A DNA stretch of 64,000 nucleotides. Origin: Lactobacillus paragasseri. GTDB lineage: Bacteria; Bacillota; Bacilli; Lactobacillales; Lactobacillaceae. A program made the position numbers and the translations under genes. The stretch covers positions 1,798,001 to 1,862,000 of the forward strand of contig NZ_AP018549.1 in the NCBI RefSeq assembly GCF_003584685.1, given 5' to 3'. Shown piece after piece: positions 17,718 to 26,499 of the stretch. Position 1 is the stretch's first letter; each line of letters starts with the position of its first letter. A model generated the notes under the pieces. It saw only the letters and a list, made by a program, of their open reading frames with translations, was not told where the DNA came from and ran no database searches.

Positions 17718-19086
17718 AAAAGAAAGCCTCAAGCGTTATTTGGGTACTGATAAGCACTTTGCCAAAACGCTTGGGGCTTTTGACTTATTAACTATCGGTA
17801 TTGGCGCAGTTATTGGTACTGGAATTTTTATTTTACCAGGTACTGTTGCCGCTAAAGAAGCTGGCCCTGGTGTAACTTTATCATTTTTAGTTGCAGCTTT
17901 AGTTTGTACTCTAGCAAGTATGTGTTATGCGGAACTTTCCTCTAGCATCCCAGTCGCTGGCTCAGCCTATTCCTATGGAAATATTCTTTATGGAGAAGTC
18001 ATTGGCTGGATTCTAGGCTGGGCACTGATTCTAGAATATATGCTATCCGTTGCGGCTGTTTCTGCTGGCTGGGCTTCTTATTTTAATTCGCTGCTCCATA
18101 GTTTTGGTTTACATATACCACATCATTTTGAAGGACCGTTTGATCCCCTAAATGGTACGTACCTAAATTTATGGGCGGTTATCAGTGTTTTATTAATTGG
18201 AATTTTACTCTCACGTGGAATGAAAACATCCATGAAATTTAATAATGCAGCAGTTTTAATTAAGATTGCTATTATATTTATATTCATTGGTGTTGGTTTA
18301 TTTTTCATTAAACCGAAAAATTATCAACCTTTCACTCCCTATGGTACAACTGGTGTTTTACGTGGCGCTACAACGGTCTTTTTCGCCTTTCTAGGCTTTG
18401 ACGTTGTTTCATCCTCAGCTGCCGAAGTTAAAAATCCTAAGAAAAATATGCCAATTGGAATCATTGGTACCTTAATTGTGGCAGCCCTTCTTTATATGGG
18501 AGTATCAGTTGTTTTAACTGGAATGGTAAACTACAAGCAGCTAGATGTAGCAAATCCCGTTGCCTACGCTTTAAAATTAGTTAACCAAGGCTGGGTAGCT
18601 GACCTCTTATCAATTGGAGCAATTGTGGGAATGAGTACAATGATGCTTACCATGATCTATTCAAGTTCACGTTTAATTTATTCTATTGGCCGTGATGGAT
18701 TATTGCCAAATTTTTTAGGAAAAATTGATAAGCATGGCCTTCCAGAAAATGCTCTTTGGATTGTAACCATCGTTATTGCTTTAATGGGAGGGTTATTTTC
18801 ACTAGAAGAACTTACTAGCTTAGTTTCAATTGGAACGTTACTTGCCTTTACTTTCGTATCTTTCGGCGTCATTTTATTGCGCAGAAGAAAAGATATTCCT
18901 GAAGGCGACTTTAAAGTCCCATTTTACCCAATAATTCCAATTCTTTCTGGCCTAGCCTGCATTGGAATGATGTGCTTTTTATCAGTTAAAACTTACATTT
19001 TTGCTGGTATTTGGTTCCTATTTGGATTATTTATTTACTGCGTTTATGGATATAAGCATAGCAAGATTAGTAAAAGAAATAATTAG
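17698..19086 (+). CDS. APC-family amino-acid permease (CAT type)
   Basis: 462 residues and 12 or more membrane helices. GIGAVIGTGIFILPG in helix 1 is the substrate-binding glycine-rich break of APC transporters, and PVAGSAYSYGNILYGE is typical of the cationic amino-acid transporter branch (YfnA-like). It overlaps gatD by 20 nt with AAGGAG inside the gatD end, so translation is coupled. A paralogue with the same architecture is at 37063-38463. The amino-acid substrate is not determined. Confidence 0.87.
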   Translation: MKLNPFRKESLKRYLGTDKHFAKTLGAFDLLTIGIGAVIGTGIFILPGTVAAKEAGPGVTLSFLVAALVCTLASMCYAELSSSIPVAGSAYSYGNILYGEVIGWILGWALILEYMLSVAAVSAGWASYFNSLLHSFGLHIPHHFEGPFDPLNGTYLNLWAVISVLLIGILLSRGMKTSMKFNNAAVLIKIAIIFIFIGVGLFFIKPKNYQPFTPYGTTGVLRGATTVFFAFLGFDVVSSSAAEVKNPKKNMPIGIIGTLIVAALLYMGVSVVLTGMVNYKQLDVANPVAYALKLVNQGWVADLLSIGAIVGMSTMMLTMIYSSSRLIYSIGRDGLLPNFLGKIDKHGLPENALWIVTIVIALMGGLFSLEELTSLVSIGTLLAFTFVSFGVILLRRRKDIPEGDFKVPFYPIIPILSGLACIGMMCFLSVKTYIFAGIWFLFGLFIYCVYGYKHSKISKRNN

Positions 19087-19092
19087 TTAGCA

Positions 19093-19145
19093 AAAAAGCT
19101 TAGTTACTGCACAAATACGTGTGCTATCAAGTAACTAAGCTTTTT
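19093..19145 (+). terminator. Bidirectional intrinsic terminator
   Basis: A 16-bp stem (AAAAAGCTTAGTTACT and complement) around a 21-nt loop that itself contains GCAC/GTGC; it separates convergent genes. Confidence 0.85.
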
Positions 19146-19146
19146 C

Positions 19147-20040
19147 TTATCTTTTATGTTTGGGTTCCCAGTTAAGGGCTAAAACGGCACAAATAATCAT
19201 AATTGACCCAATCCAATCAATTGGCGCCATCACCAATCCAAAAATAATTACAGAACCAATTGTAGCTGAAACCGGCTCAAAAGCATCTAACAAACTAGCA
19301 GTTGATGGTTTAATATAGCGAAGCGAGCCCATCATCCATTGAAAAGGAATTAAGGTACCTATTACAATCACGCCAGCCATCAGCCAAAAAATATTAATAT
19401 TGTTTGGAATCTTCGGCCATACAGGATGTGCAAGTGCCAAAGCTATTCCTGAAAAAAGTAATCCCCAACCTGTAACTACAAGACTTGAAGTATGATCAAG
19501 CAATCTACGTGGAATCAAAGTATTAGTAGCTACGCCGACTGCAGAAATAAGGCCCCAGAATAAGACTGATGGGGTCAAAGATAGTTGATTAAAATGACCA
19601 TGTGTAGCTAAAAAGAAAACACCTAAAAAAGCGACGATAGCTGCAATAACATCTACTGCCCGCAATACTTGGTGTTCAAATACTACCATATAAAATAAGA
19701 CAAAAAATGGCCCAATAAACTGTAAAACGGTCGCAACTGAAGCATTTGCCTGTTGAACCACGATAAAGTAACAATATTGCACAGGCAATAAACCTAATAA
19801 CCCATAAGCAATAACGGTAATCGCATCTTTTTTATCAGTCATTGTTTTTAATGGCTTTTTTCCAGTTACCTGGGCAAAAATCAAAAGCAAAATTCCACTT
19901 AATACCATTCTTACCTGAGAAATCCAAATCGGCGTTATACTTGCACTGATATTAAAGAGTCCCTTAGCAAATAAACCCGAAATCCCCCAAAAAACACAAG
20001 CTAAAGCAGCTAAGCATGTCCATAATCTCTTTTTCGTCAT
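19147..20040 (-). CDS. EamA-type DMT superfamily transporter
   Basis: 297 residues with ten predicted membrane helices in two repeats: WGISGLFAKGLF in the first half and WGLISAVGVATNTLIPRRLL at the start of the second. Usual length for 10-TMS drug/metabolite exporters of the RhaT/EamA group. The substrate is unknown; amino-acid or metabolite efflux is common. Single gene, terminated at 19093-19145. Confidence 0.85.
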   Translation of the reverse strand: MTKKRLWTCLAALACVFWGISGLFAKGLFNISASITPIWISQVRMVLSGILLLIFAQVTGKKPLKTMTDKKDAITVIAYGLLGLLPVQYCYFIVVQQANASVATVLQFIGPFFVLFYMVVFEHQVLRAVDVIAAIVAFLGVFFLATHGHFNQLSLTPSVLFWGLISAVGVATNTLIPRRLLDHTSSLVVTGWGLLFSGIALALAHPVWPKIPNNINIFWLMAGVIVIGTLIPFQWMMGSLRYIKPSTASLLDAFEPVSATIGSVIIFGLVMAPIDWIGSIMIICAVLALNWEPKHKR

Positions 20041-20159
20041 ATCTTTCCAACTTTCCTAATCTTATGCAAGACTCATCATAACATACTGCCAAAAAATTAT
20101 CTTTTTCCTCTTGCTTTTTCAAAGTAAATCGATTTAAATATAATTAATATAAAAATTAA

Positions 20160-20420
20160 AAAGCAATGAAGAGACGAGTAGATAATTTTATTCTTTCAGT
20201 GAATTAGCGTTAGTGAGAAGCTAGTAGACCCTGAATTATCGAATAACACTTTTTCGCTGTGCTGCTAGCCTAAATTACAGTAAGCTACGCCGTCATCGGT
20301 ACGTTATCAAGCCGAGGAGCATGATTGTGCTCTATTAAGCTGGTCTATTTTTAGACAATTTAGGTGGTACCGCGGAAAAAAGCCTTTCGTCCTGAGAACA
20401 TCAGGAGTGAAGGGCTTTTT
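20160..20420 (+). promoter_or_regulatory. T-box riboswitch leader of asnA
   Basis: The leader contains the T-box core AGGTGGTACCGCGG (20362-20375), followed by an intrinsic terminator (20376-20420, stem AAAAAGCCTTTCGTCCTGA / TCAGGAGTGAAGGGCTTTTT). Upstream lies the long stem I. A likely specifier codon is AAC at 20245-20247 in GAATAACAC, which would sense tRNA-Asn and fits the gene. A -10 TATAAT is at 20139-20144. Uncharged tRNA binding favours the antiterminator and so asnA expression when asparagine is scarce. Confidence 0.92.
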
Positions 20421-20457
20421 CTTTACTCTTAATATTTTTTCTAAGGAGTATATAATT

Positions 20458-21468
20458 ATGACATTGATATTACCTAAGGACTACCAACCAAGTCTAACCA
20501 TTCGTGATACTGAAGCCGCAATTGTTTTCATTAGAGAAACTTTTCAAGACAAAATTGCTGAAAAATTAAATGTTCAACGAATGTCAGCACCAATGTTTGT
20601 TGAAAAATCTACTGGATTAAACGACAACTTAAATGGTGTTGAACGCCCCGTTTCTTTTGATATGAAAGCTATGCCTAACGATACAATTGAAGTAGTTCAT
20701 TCACTAGCCAAATGGAAACGTCTGGCACTTAAGCGCTACGGATTTGGAATGCATGAAGGTCTTTACACTAATATGAACGCAATTAGACGTGATGAAGATT
20801 TAGATAATTTCCACTCAATTTACGTAGACCAGTGGGATTGGGAAAAAATCATTTCCAAAGATGAGCGTAATATCGATACCTTAAAAGATACTGTTAAGCA
20901 AATCTTTAAAGCAATCAAAGAGACAGAAAAAGAAGTTGCAGCCCGCTACCCTAGCTCTACTTATCGTTTACCTAGCGAAATTACATTTATTACTACGCAA
21001 GAACTCGAAGACCGCTGGCCTGATTTAACACCTGATGAGCGTGAAGATAAAATTGCTAAAGAGAAAAAAGCTGTATTTTTAATGAAGATTGGAGATAAGC
21101 TAAAACGTAGTGGTAAGCCACATGATGGTCGCGCACCAGACTACGATGATTGGCAATTAAATGGTGACCTCTTATTTTGGTATGAACCTTTACAACGTAA
21201 ATTAGAAATCTCTTCAATGGGAATTCGTGTCAGTGAAGAATCACTAAAAACGCAACTAAAAAAAGCCCATGCCGAAGAAAGAGCAGCTTTGCCATTTCAT
21301 AAAATGCTTTTAAACGGAGAGCTTCCTTATACAATTGGCGGAGGAATCGGACAATCTCGTTTGTGCATGCTTTTACTCGGAAAAGCCCATATTGGAGAAG
21401 TTCAAGCTAGCATCTGGCCTCCAAAAATGATTGAAAAATGTGAAGCAGCTGGAATGCAAATGTTATAA
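20458..21468 (+). CDS. asnA: Aspartate-ammonia ligase (asparagine synthetase A)
   Basis: 336 residues, normal length for AsnA. Class II aminoacyl-tRNA-synthetase-like fold with [33 protein letters not shown] and the C-terminal [11 protein letters not shown]. Makes asparagine from aspartate, ammonia and ATP. The start is the ATG at 20458 after TAAGGAG; in-frame codons upstream lie inside the T-box terminator. Controlled by the T-box leader. Confidence 0.96.
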   Translation: MTLILPKDYQPSLTIRDTEAAIVFIRETFQDKIAEKLNVQRMSAPMFVEKSTGLNDNLNGVERPVSFDMKAMPNDTIEVVHSLAKWKRLALKRYGFGMHEGLYTNMNAIRRDEDLDNFHSIYVDQWDWEKIISKDERNIDTLKDTVKQIFKAIKETEKEVAARYPSSTYRLPSEITFITTQELEDRWPDLTPDEREDKIAKEKKAVFLMKIGDKLKRSGKPHDGRAPDYDDWQLNGDLLFWYEPLQRKLEISSMGIRVSEESLKTQLKKAHAEERAALPFHKMLLNGELPYTIGGGIGQSRLCMLLLGKAHIGEVQASIWPPKMIEKCEAAGMQML

Positions 21469-21498
21469 AAAAGGAGTATCGGTTGATACTCCTTTTTT
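21467..21498 (+). terminator. Bidirectional terminator after asnA
   Basis: A 14-bp stem AAAAAAGGAGTATC / GATACTCCTTTTTT with a GGTT loop. It also overlaps the stop of the convergent CPBP gene. Confidence 0.88.
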
Positions 21499-22717
21499 AA
21501 TACATTAAATTATTAGTTACTGGTTGTAAGATACGCCTACTATTTTCCTGCATTACTAACTTTCGTTTTCCCGTAATCATCCACAAATAAATGCATACCG
21601 GAACGACTACTGAAATAATGGCAACTAACCATTCACCTGTGCTCCCATTCCAAGTACCAGGTTGATCTCCATTTTCTTGTAAAAAGATCAAAAAATCCAT
21701 AAAGAAGTGCATCAACATTGTCAGCCATAATTTACCAGTATATAAATAAACAATCGCAAAAAACAATCCTATTCCAAATGCAAATGTAACTTGAGCAACA
21801 GTTGGTGCCAATTTTTGCCATCCCAAATTATCGAAATGAAGTAAGCCGAAAAACAAAGCACTGATAAAAATAGTTATTGGGACCTGCCATTTGCTCTTTC
21901 TCAAAGCATATAGCAATATGATAATCATTAAGTACCGATTCATTTCTTCCATTAACCCAGCTTCAGCTGCTTCGCTAAAACTATTTAGAGTAAACTTCAT
22001 TGGATCAGCATGATAGGAAAAAAGGATAGAAAATAGATTATTACCCTGTCCACCAAATGCATTCCACAAAATATCAACAATCCCAAAAGCAATCAAAAAG
22101 ACCAATACACTGTTAGAGAAATTAATTGATCTGTGGAATTTCAAATTGAAGTTAAAACTATAGCCCCATCCCTGTGCTAAAAAACAGCCTAAAATGATAT
22201 AAGCTACGGCAGCCCAAAGACCAGTTGATATAATAGTATTAAAGAATTTATTTCCCGGGATATGACCTAATGTGCTAGCTTCCATTACATTTTCCATCAT
22301 TAAAAAGACAAGAATTATGCGTGGAATAATCCAATTAACATCCCCAGCTATTGCGATGATAAAAGGCACTAACCATACTAAGCCGATTAGTAAAAAGACA
22401 CTTGCTACTAAAATCCCCATTTGTGGCCAAGTTTTAGCTACTGCATTCATTAGTTCAATCCAGCCGCCTAAGGACAATAACGGCCAAAAGATAATCATCA
22501 ACCAGCGATTAAAAGTATTAACTTTAGGTGGCTTTCTCTGCCAAAGAACTAGTAGTAACATCAAAACTAACACTGGCGAGAAAAAGATTAATAAAAATAC
22601 TTCGTTATGTTGCACCCATAATTGATGTCTCAAACCTGGATTAAGATAGAGAAAAATATAAAAAATTATACTTAGGACTAATTCCGCAATTAATGCATAG
22701 CGTGCTTTTTCTTTCAT
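21497..22717 (-). CDS. CPBP-family intramembrane protease-like protein
   Basis: 406 residues with about ten membrane segments, the CPBP (Abi/Rce1-like) domain in the last 200. Motif 2 FGLLH and motif 3 HFFMD are intact. Motif 1, normally EExxxR, is MEEMNR, so the Arg lines up with the consensus only if the first Glu is Met. That Glu is catalytic in characterised homologues, so protease activity is uncertain. Members process prenylated proteins or peptides, or contribute to bacteriocin immunity. It stands alone. Confidence 0.78.
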   Translation of the reverse strand: MKEKARYALIAELVLSIIFYIFLYLNPGLRHQLWVQHNEVFLLIFFSPVLVLMLLLVLWQRKPPKVNTFNRWLMIIFWPLLSLGGWIELMNAVAKTWPQMGILVASVFLLIGLVWLVPFIIAIAGDVNWIIPRIILVFLMMENVMEASTLGHIPGNKFFNTIISTGLWAAVAYIILGCFLAQGWGYSFNFNLKFHRSINFSNSVLVFLIAFGIVDILWNAFGGQGNNLFSILFSYHADPMKFTLNSFSEAAEAGLMEEMNRYLMIIILLYALRKSKWQVPITIFISALFFGLLHFDNLGWQKLAPTVAQVTFAFGIGLFFAIVYLYTGKLWLTMLMHFFMDFLIFLQENGDQPGTWNGSTGEWLVAIISVVVPVCIYLWMITGKRKLVMQENSRRILQPVTNNLMY

Positions 22718-22768
22718 GTGGTTTAACTTCTTCCTAGTATTACTAACATATTCTCTTCAGTATACAAA

Positions 22769-22805
22769 AAAGGACTACCTAAGCCAAACTGCCTAGTAGT
22801 CCTTT
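22769..22805 (-). terminator. Intrinsic terminator of the permease gene
   Basis: Stem AAAGGACTAC / GTAGTCCTTT with one bulge around the inner CTA/TAG pairing, directly after the stop at 22812 on the minus strand, T-rich tail. Confidence 0.7.
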
Positions 22806-22811
22806 CTTAAA

Positions 22812-24212
22812 TTATTTACTAGCCTTACGATCTTTTCTAGAGATAATGAACATAATTAATGGTAAAACAATAAATCCAAAAATCATCATTGCTATTGCAT
22901 ACCAATTAATTCCAGTTACTTGTCCACTTGCATTAACCACACCAAATTGTGCTTTCCAGTTATATTCAACTAATAAGAAAATAACTAAGACGATTGAAAG
23001 AATTGGAACAACAATATCAGTCCATATGTTCTTCTGGGCATCTAAGACAGGTTCTGCAGTCTTTCCACGATAAAATTGGATAACTGCTAACGGAACTACA
23101 ATGAAGCCTAGAAAACGTACCATTGCACTTAATGTAATCAAGTTAACCATGTTATATTCAAATGCCATTGGAATTAAAATTGCAAGTAATACTGAAATAA
23201 AGAACGTTCTAATTGGAAAATTATTCTTGGTTCTCTTAGTTAAACTCTTTGAAAATTGGTTTTCACGCGCCATTGCTTCCAAGATTCTTGGTGCATTAAA
23301 GCTAGAAGCAACGTTAATACCAAACATTGAAATTAAAGCACCTACTAGAATAACATCCCTTAAAATCTCATTTTTAAAAATTGCTGCAATCGCTACAACC
23401 TGCTTAGTTGTCATCAAGGCCTTAGGATCAAGCACCATCGCAACTGCAACAACACCTATATAAACTATCGCAATTACGATGATTGCTAAGGGAATAGCAC
23501 GTGGTAAATTCTTAGCTGGATTTTTCATATCCTCTGAACCAGAAGCAACGGATTCAAATCCAGTAAAGGCATAAAAAGCTGATACAATTGCCATTACAAA
23601 GCCTGTAGTAGTTAAAGTTGGCACAATCTTTTGACCATTTTGAGTAATTTGATCTACTTCATTTAAGTTGCTTGAAGCCCCAGTCATAATTAATAATACT
23701 ACTCCAGCAACAATAATTAATACTAAGGCAGCTAACTTACCAAGTGTTGCTAAATTCATGACATACTTAACAACCTTTTGACCAAATAAGTTAATGATCG
23801 TAATAACAGCCATTAAGATCAAAAAGCCAATGGTCACACTCATCGTTTTGTTTGGATTACCACCAAAAATAGAAATTGTTGATTTGATAACTCCAACTGC
23901 CATAACACCCCAAGCTACACTTGCAGAAAAGTAACGTAAAATCCCCATATAGAAACCTACATTATTTCCAAAAGCTGCCTTTGAATATGCATAAGCAGCA
24001 CCAGATTTAGTTACATATTTTGCAGCCGCCGCAAAAGAAACAGCTAAAATAGAAGCAAAAATTGCCGCTATAAAGTATACAATTAACGCTTTTGATCCAG
24101 CCTGTTGAACAACGCTACCTGGCGTCAAGAATATTCCTGAACCAATAATTGAATTAATGGCTAAAAGTACAATCGACCAAAAGCCTAATTTACTTGTTTC
24201 ATTCTCATTCAT
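22812..24212 (-). CDS. APC-family amino-acid permease
   Basis: 466 residues with 12 helices. NSIIGSGIFLTPGS in helix 1 and FYAFTGFESVASGSEDMKNP in helix 6 are characteristic of APC transporters. It starts 17 nt after the PuuD-like hydrolase on the same strand, so the two form an operon that may import and then hydrolyse a gamma-glutamyl or related amino-acid compound. The substrate is inferred only from this pairing. Confidence 0.86.
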   Translation of the reverse strand: MNENETSKLGFWSIVLLAINSIIGSGIFLTPGSVVQQAGSKALIVYFIAAIFASILAVSFAAAAKYVTKSGAAYAYSKAAFGNNVGFYMGILRYFSASVAWGVMAVGVIKSTISIFGGNPNKTMSVTIGFLILMAVITIINLFGQKVVKYVMNLATLGKLAALVLIIVAGVVLLIMTGASSNLNEVDQITQNGQKIVPTLTTTGFVMAIVSAFYAFTGFESVASGSEDMKNPAKNLPRAIPLAIIVIAIVYIGVVAVAMVLDPKALMTTKQVVAIAAIFKNEILRDVILVGALISMFGINVASSFNAPRILEAMARENQFSKSLTKRTKNNFPIRTFFISVLLAILIPMAFEYNMVNLITLSAMVRFLGFIVVPLAVIQFYRGKTAEPVLDAQKNIWTDIVVPILSIVLVIFLLVEYNWKAQFGVVNASGQVTGINWYAIAMMIFGFIVLPLIMFIISRKDRKASK

Positions 24213-24229
24213 CTATTATTAACTTCTCT

Positions 24230-24955
24230 CTACTCTCTTTTTGCATTATCAATAATATGTTTAAATAAGTTATTTTGATAAGAAACAACGCGGTGAAGCA
24301 TTTCAGGATGCCATTGAACAGCAATCACTGAAGCATCTTTATTTTCAATTGCTTCTACTACTCCATCAACACAACGAGCTGAAACCTTAAACTCAGGTGC
24401 AACATCTTTAATTAATTGATGGTGAAAAGAATTTGTCTGTATTTTTTCTTTTCCCAACAATTCAGCAATCTTAGTTCCTGCAACTGTTTCAACAGTATGA
24501 GTAAGTAAAGTTGGCGTTTGTCCCTGATTGTGTTTTAAAGTTTTTCCTTTTCTATAGCTTAAGTCTTGGTATAACGTTCCCCCGTGATACACATTTATTA
24601 TTTGCGCTCCACGACAAATTCCTAAAACAGGGACCCCGTTTTCTTCAGCTAACTTTAACAATAGCATGTCAAATTGATCTCGTTCAGGCCAAATATCTCC
24701 TAATTTTTGTTCTGGTTCTTCCTTATAATTATGAGGATCAACATCATGTCCACCAGATAAAATTAGACCCTGCACATTTAAAAGTTGTTCCTTAATCACT
24801 TCTTCATTTTCATTAAAGGGAATAATATAAGGAATTCCGCCATTCTGGATAACAGAATCAACATAATCTTCATTAACATAGCTACGACGATAACCTGGAA
24901 AAATACCACTATCATCAATGATTACAGAACCAGAAATGCCAATTATTGGTTTCAT
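24230..24955 (-). CDS. Gamma-glutamyl-GABA hydrolase-type peptidase C26
   Basis: 241 residues with an intact class I amidotransferase triad: nucleophile C114 in GICRGAQ, H216 and E218 in QWHPE, and SGGHDVDP forming the oxyanion loop. PuuD-family enzymes hydrolyse gamma-glutamyl-gamma-aminobutyrate or similar gamma-glutamyl amides. Followed at 17 nt by an amino-acid permease. The paralogue at 7497-8180 has lost both catalytic residues. Promoter at 24997-25025. Confidence 0.88.
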   Translation of the reverse strand: MKPIIGISGSVIIDDSGIFPGYRRSYVNEDYVDSVIQNGGIPYIIPFNENEEVIKEQLLNVQGLILSGGHDVDPHNYKEEPEQKLGDIWPERDQFDMLLLKLAEENGVPVLGICRGAQIINVYHGGTLYQDLSYRKGKTLKHNQGQTPTLLTHTVETVAGTKIAELLGKEKIQTNSFHHQLIKDVAPEFKVSARCVDGVVEAIENKDASVIAVQWHPEMLHRVVSYQNNLFKHIIDNAKRE

Positions 24956-24996
24956 GTTGCACTCTCCTTTAACTTACTTTTTACCAGTTAGATTTA

Positions 24997-25025
24997 ATTA
25001 TAGAGTATATATTCTACTACGTAAA
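24997..25025 (-). promoter_or_regulatory. Promoter of the hydrolase-permease pair
   Basis: On the minus strand TTTACG (25025-25020), 17-nt spacer, TATAAT (25002-24997), about 40 nt upstream of the start codon. Confidence 0.55.
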
Positions 25026-25086
25026 TACCACAAGTTAAAATTAGCACTTTTTTCTCACAGTTCACTAATTTTTTGTTTCAATAAAA

Positions 25087-25111
25087 AAATCATCCTTTTA
25101 CAGGATGATTT
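25087..25111 (-). terminator. Terminator after the tandem permeases
   Basis: Stem AAATCATCCT / AGGATGATTT, 5-nt loop, followed on the minus strand by a run of seven T. Confidence 0.85.
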
Positions 25112-25116
25112 ACAAG

Positions 25117-26499
25117 CTATTTTTTCTTTCGGTGCTTAATTGCATAAACAATTGCTGCTAATACTAGGACACCGGCTCCCACAGCAACAGAAACTCTAGT
25201 TTCTGGATTAATAAACATAAAAATAACGATTATTAGCAACATTACAAAGGCAAAATAATTTGAATATGGGTATAGCGGCAGCTTAAATGGATGTTTATTC
25301 ATCAAATGAGCATTACTTTTTCTAAATTTTAATTCAGCAATCAAAATTACAAACCATGCTACCATCCCTGGTAAAACTGAAGAACTATAGACGATGACAA
25401 ATAATTCTCCCATTGATTTATTCATTGTTGAGACAATTAGGTTTAAAACGAAGCCGAGTAAAATACCAACAGTAATACCAATAATTGCACGATCAGGAAC
25501 AATATGCTTTGATAGCTTACCAAATATCTTTGGCGCTTCTCCTTCATGAGCCAATTTAAAGAGCATTCGACTAGAGGAATAGATTCCAGAATTTGCACCC
25601 GATAAGGCTGCTGTTAACACAACGAAATTGATAATCCCTGCCGCTGCTGTAATTCCGACCTTAGTAAAAGTTTCTACAAATGGTGACCCAATATTACTTA
25701 GCTGGTTCCATGGATAAATGGTGACAATAACAAAAATTGCTCCAACGTAAAAAATTAATATACGCCATAAAACAGACTTTACGCTCTTCACTATTGCTTC
25801 TTGCGGATTTGCAACTTCTCCAGCTGAAATTCCAATTAATTCTATTCCTTCATAAGAACCTGCAATAATTGCCATTGAAAAAAAGAAGCCTTTCATTCCA
25901 CCCGTGAAGAAACCACCATGCGACCATAAATTACTAAAACCAAGTGGTTTTCCATGATTACCTACACCAAGTAAAATTACCAGCAAACCCAAAATAATCA
26001 TTAATATAATTGTTACCACTTTAATCATTGCAAACCAAAATTCTAAAGCTCCATATGCTTTAGCACTAGCCAAGTTTGCTAATAGCAAGAAAGCAATAAT
26101 AATGATACCCGACCAAAACACACTAACTTGGGGCCACCAAAATTTTAAGTATTCTGTAGCAGCGACAACTTCAGAAATACCAACAACAATGTACTGAAAA
26201 ACATTGGCCCATTCTGCCAAATATCCGGCTAAAGGAGAAATATATTCTGTAGCATAATCAGCAAATGAACCTGTTCCAGGACTAACATAGAGCATTTCGC
26301 CAAGTGCCCGCATTACAATATATAAAATTAACCCCACAAACATATACGCTAATAATACTGAAGGTCCTGTCCATTTTATAGTTGAAGTTGATCCCATGAA
26401 CAAGCCAACACCTATTGCCCCACCGAGAGAGAGCATTTCCATTTGGCCTGCAGTCATGGATCTTTTTAATTTAGGAGGATGATTTTTCTTATTTTCCAT
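25117..26499 (-). CDS. AAT-type amino-acid permease, second tandem copy
   Basis: 460 residues of the APC superfamily, amino-acid transporter branch (LysP/AnsP/GabP-like): LKRSMTAGQMEMLSLGGAIG at the N-terminus, GLFMGSTSTIKWTGPSVLLAY in helix 1-2 and GSYEGIELIGISAGEVANP in helix 6. Nearly the same as the gene just upstream over its whole length. It starts inside the end of that gene (11-nt overlap from the ATG at 26499, with AAGGA 9 nt ahead). Specificity is unknown. Confidence 0.86.
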   Translation of the reverse strand: MENKKNHPPKLKRSMTAGQMEMLSLGGAIGVGLFMGSTSTIKWTGPSVLLAYMFVGLILYIVMRALGEMLYVSPGTGSFADYATEYISPLAGYLAEWANVFQYIVVGISEVVAATEYLKFWWPQVSVFWSGIIIIAFLLLANLASAKAYGALEFWFAMIKVVTIILMIILGLLVILLGVGNHGKPLGFSNLWSHGGFFTGGMKGFFFSMAIIAGSYEGIELIGISAGEVANPQEAIVKSVKSVLWRILIFYVGAIFVIVTIYPWNQLSNIGSPFVETFTKVGITAAAGIINFVVLTAALSGANSGIYSSSRMLFKLAHEGEAPKIFGKLSKHIVPDRAIIGITVGILLGFVLNLIVSTMNKSMGELFVIVYSSSVLPGMVAWFVILIAELKFRKSNAHLMNKHPFKLPLYPYSNYFAFVMLLIIVIFMFINPETRVSVAVGAGVLVLAAIVYAIKHRKKK

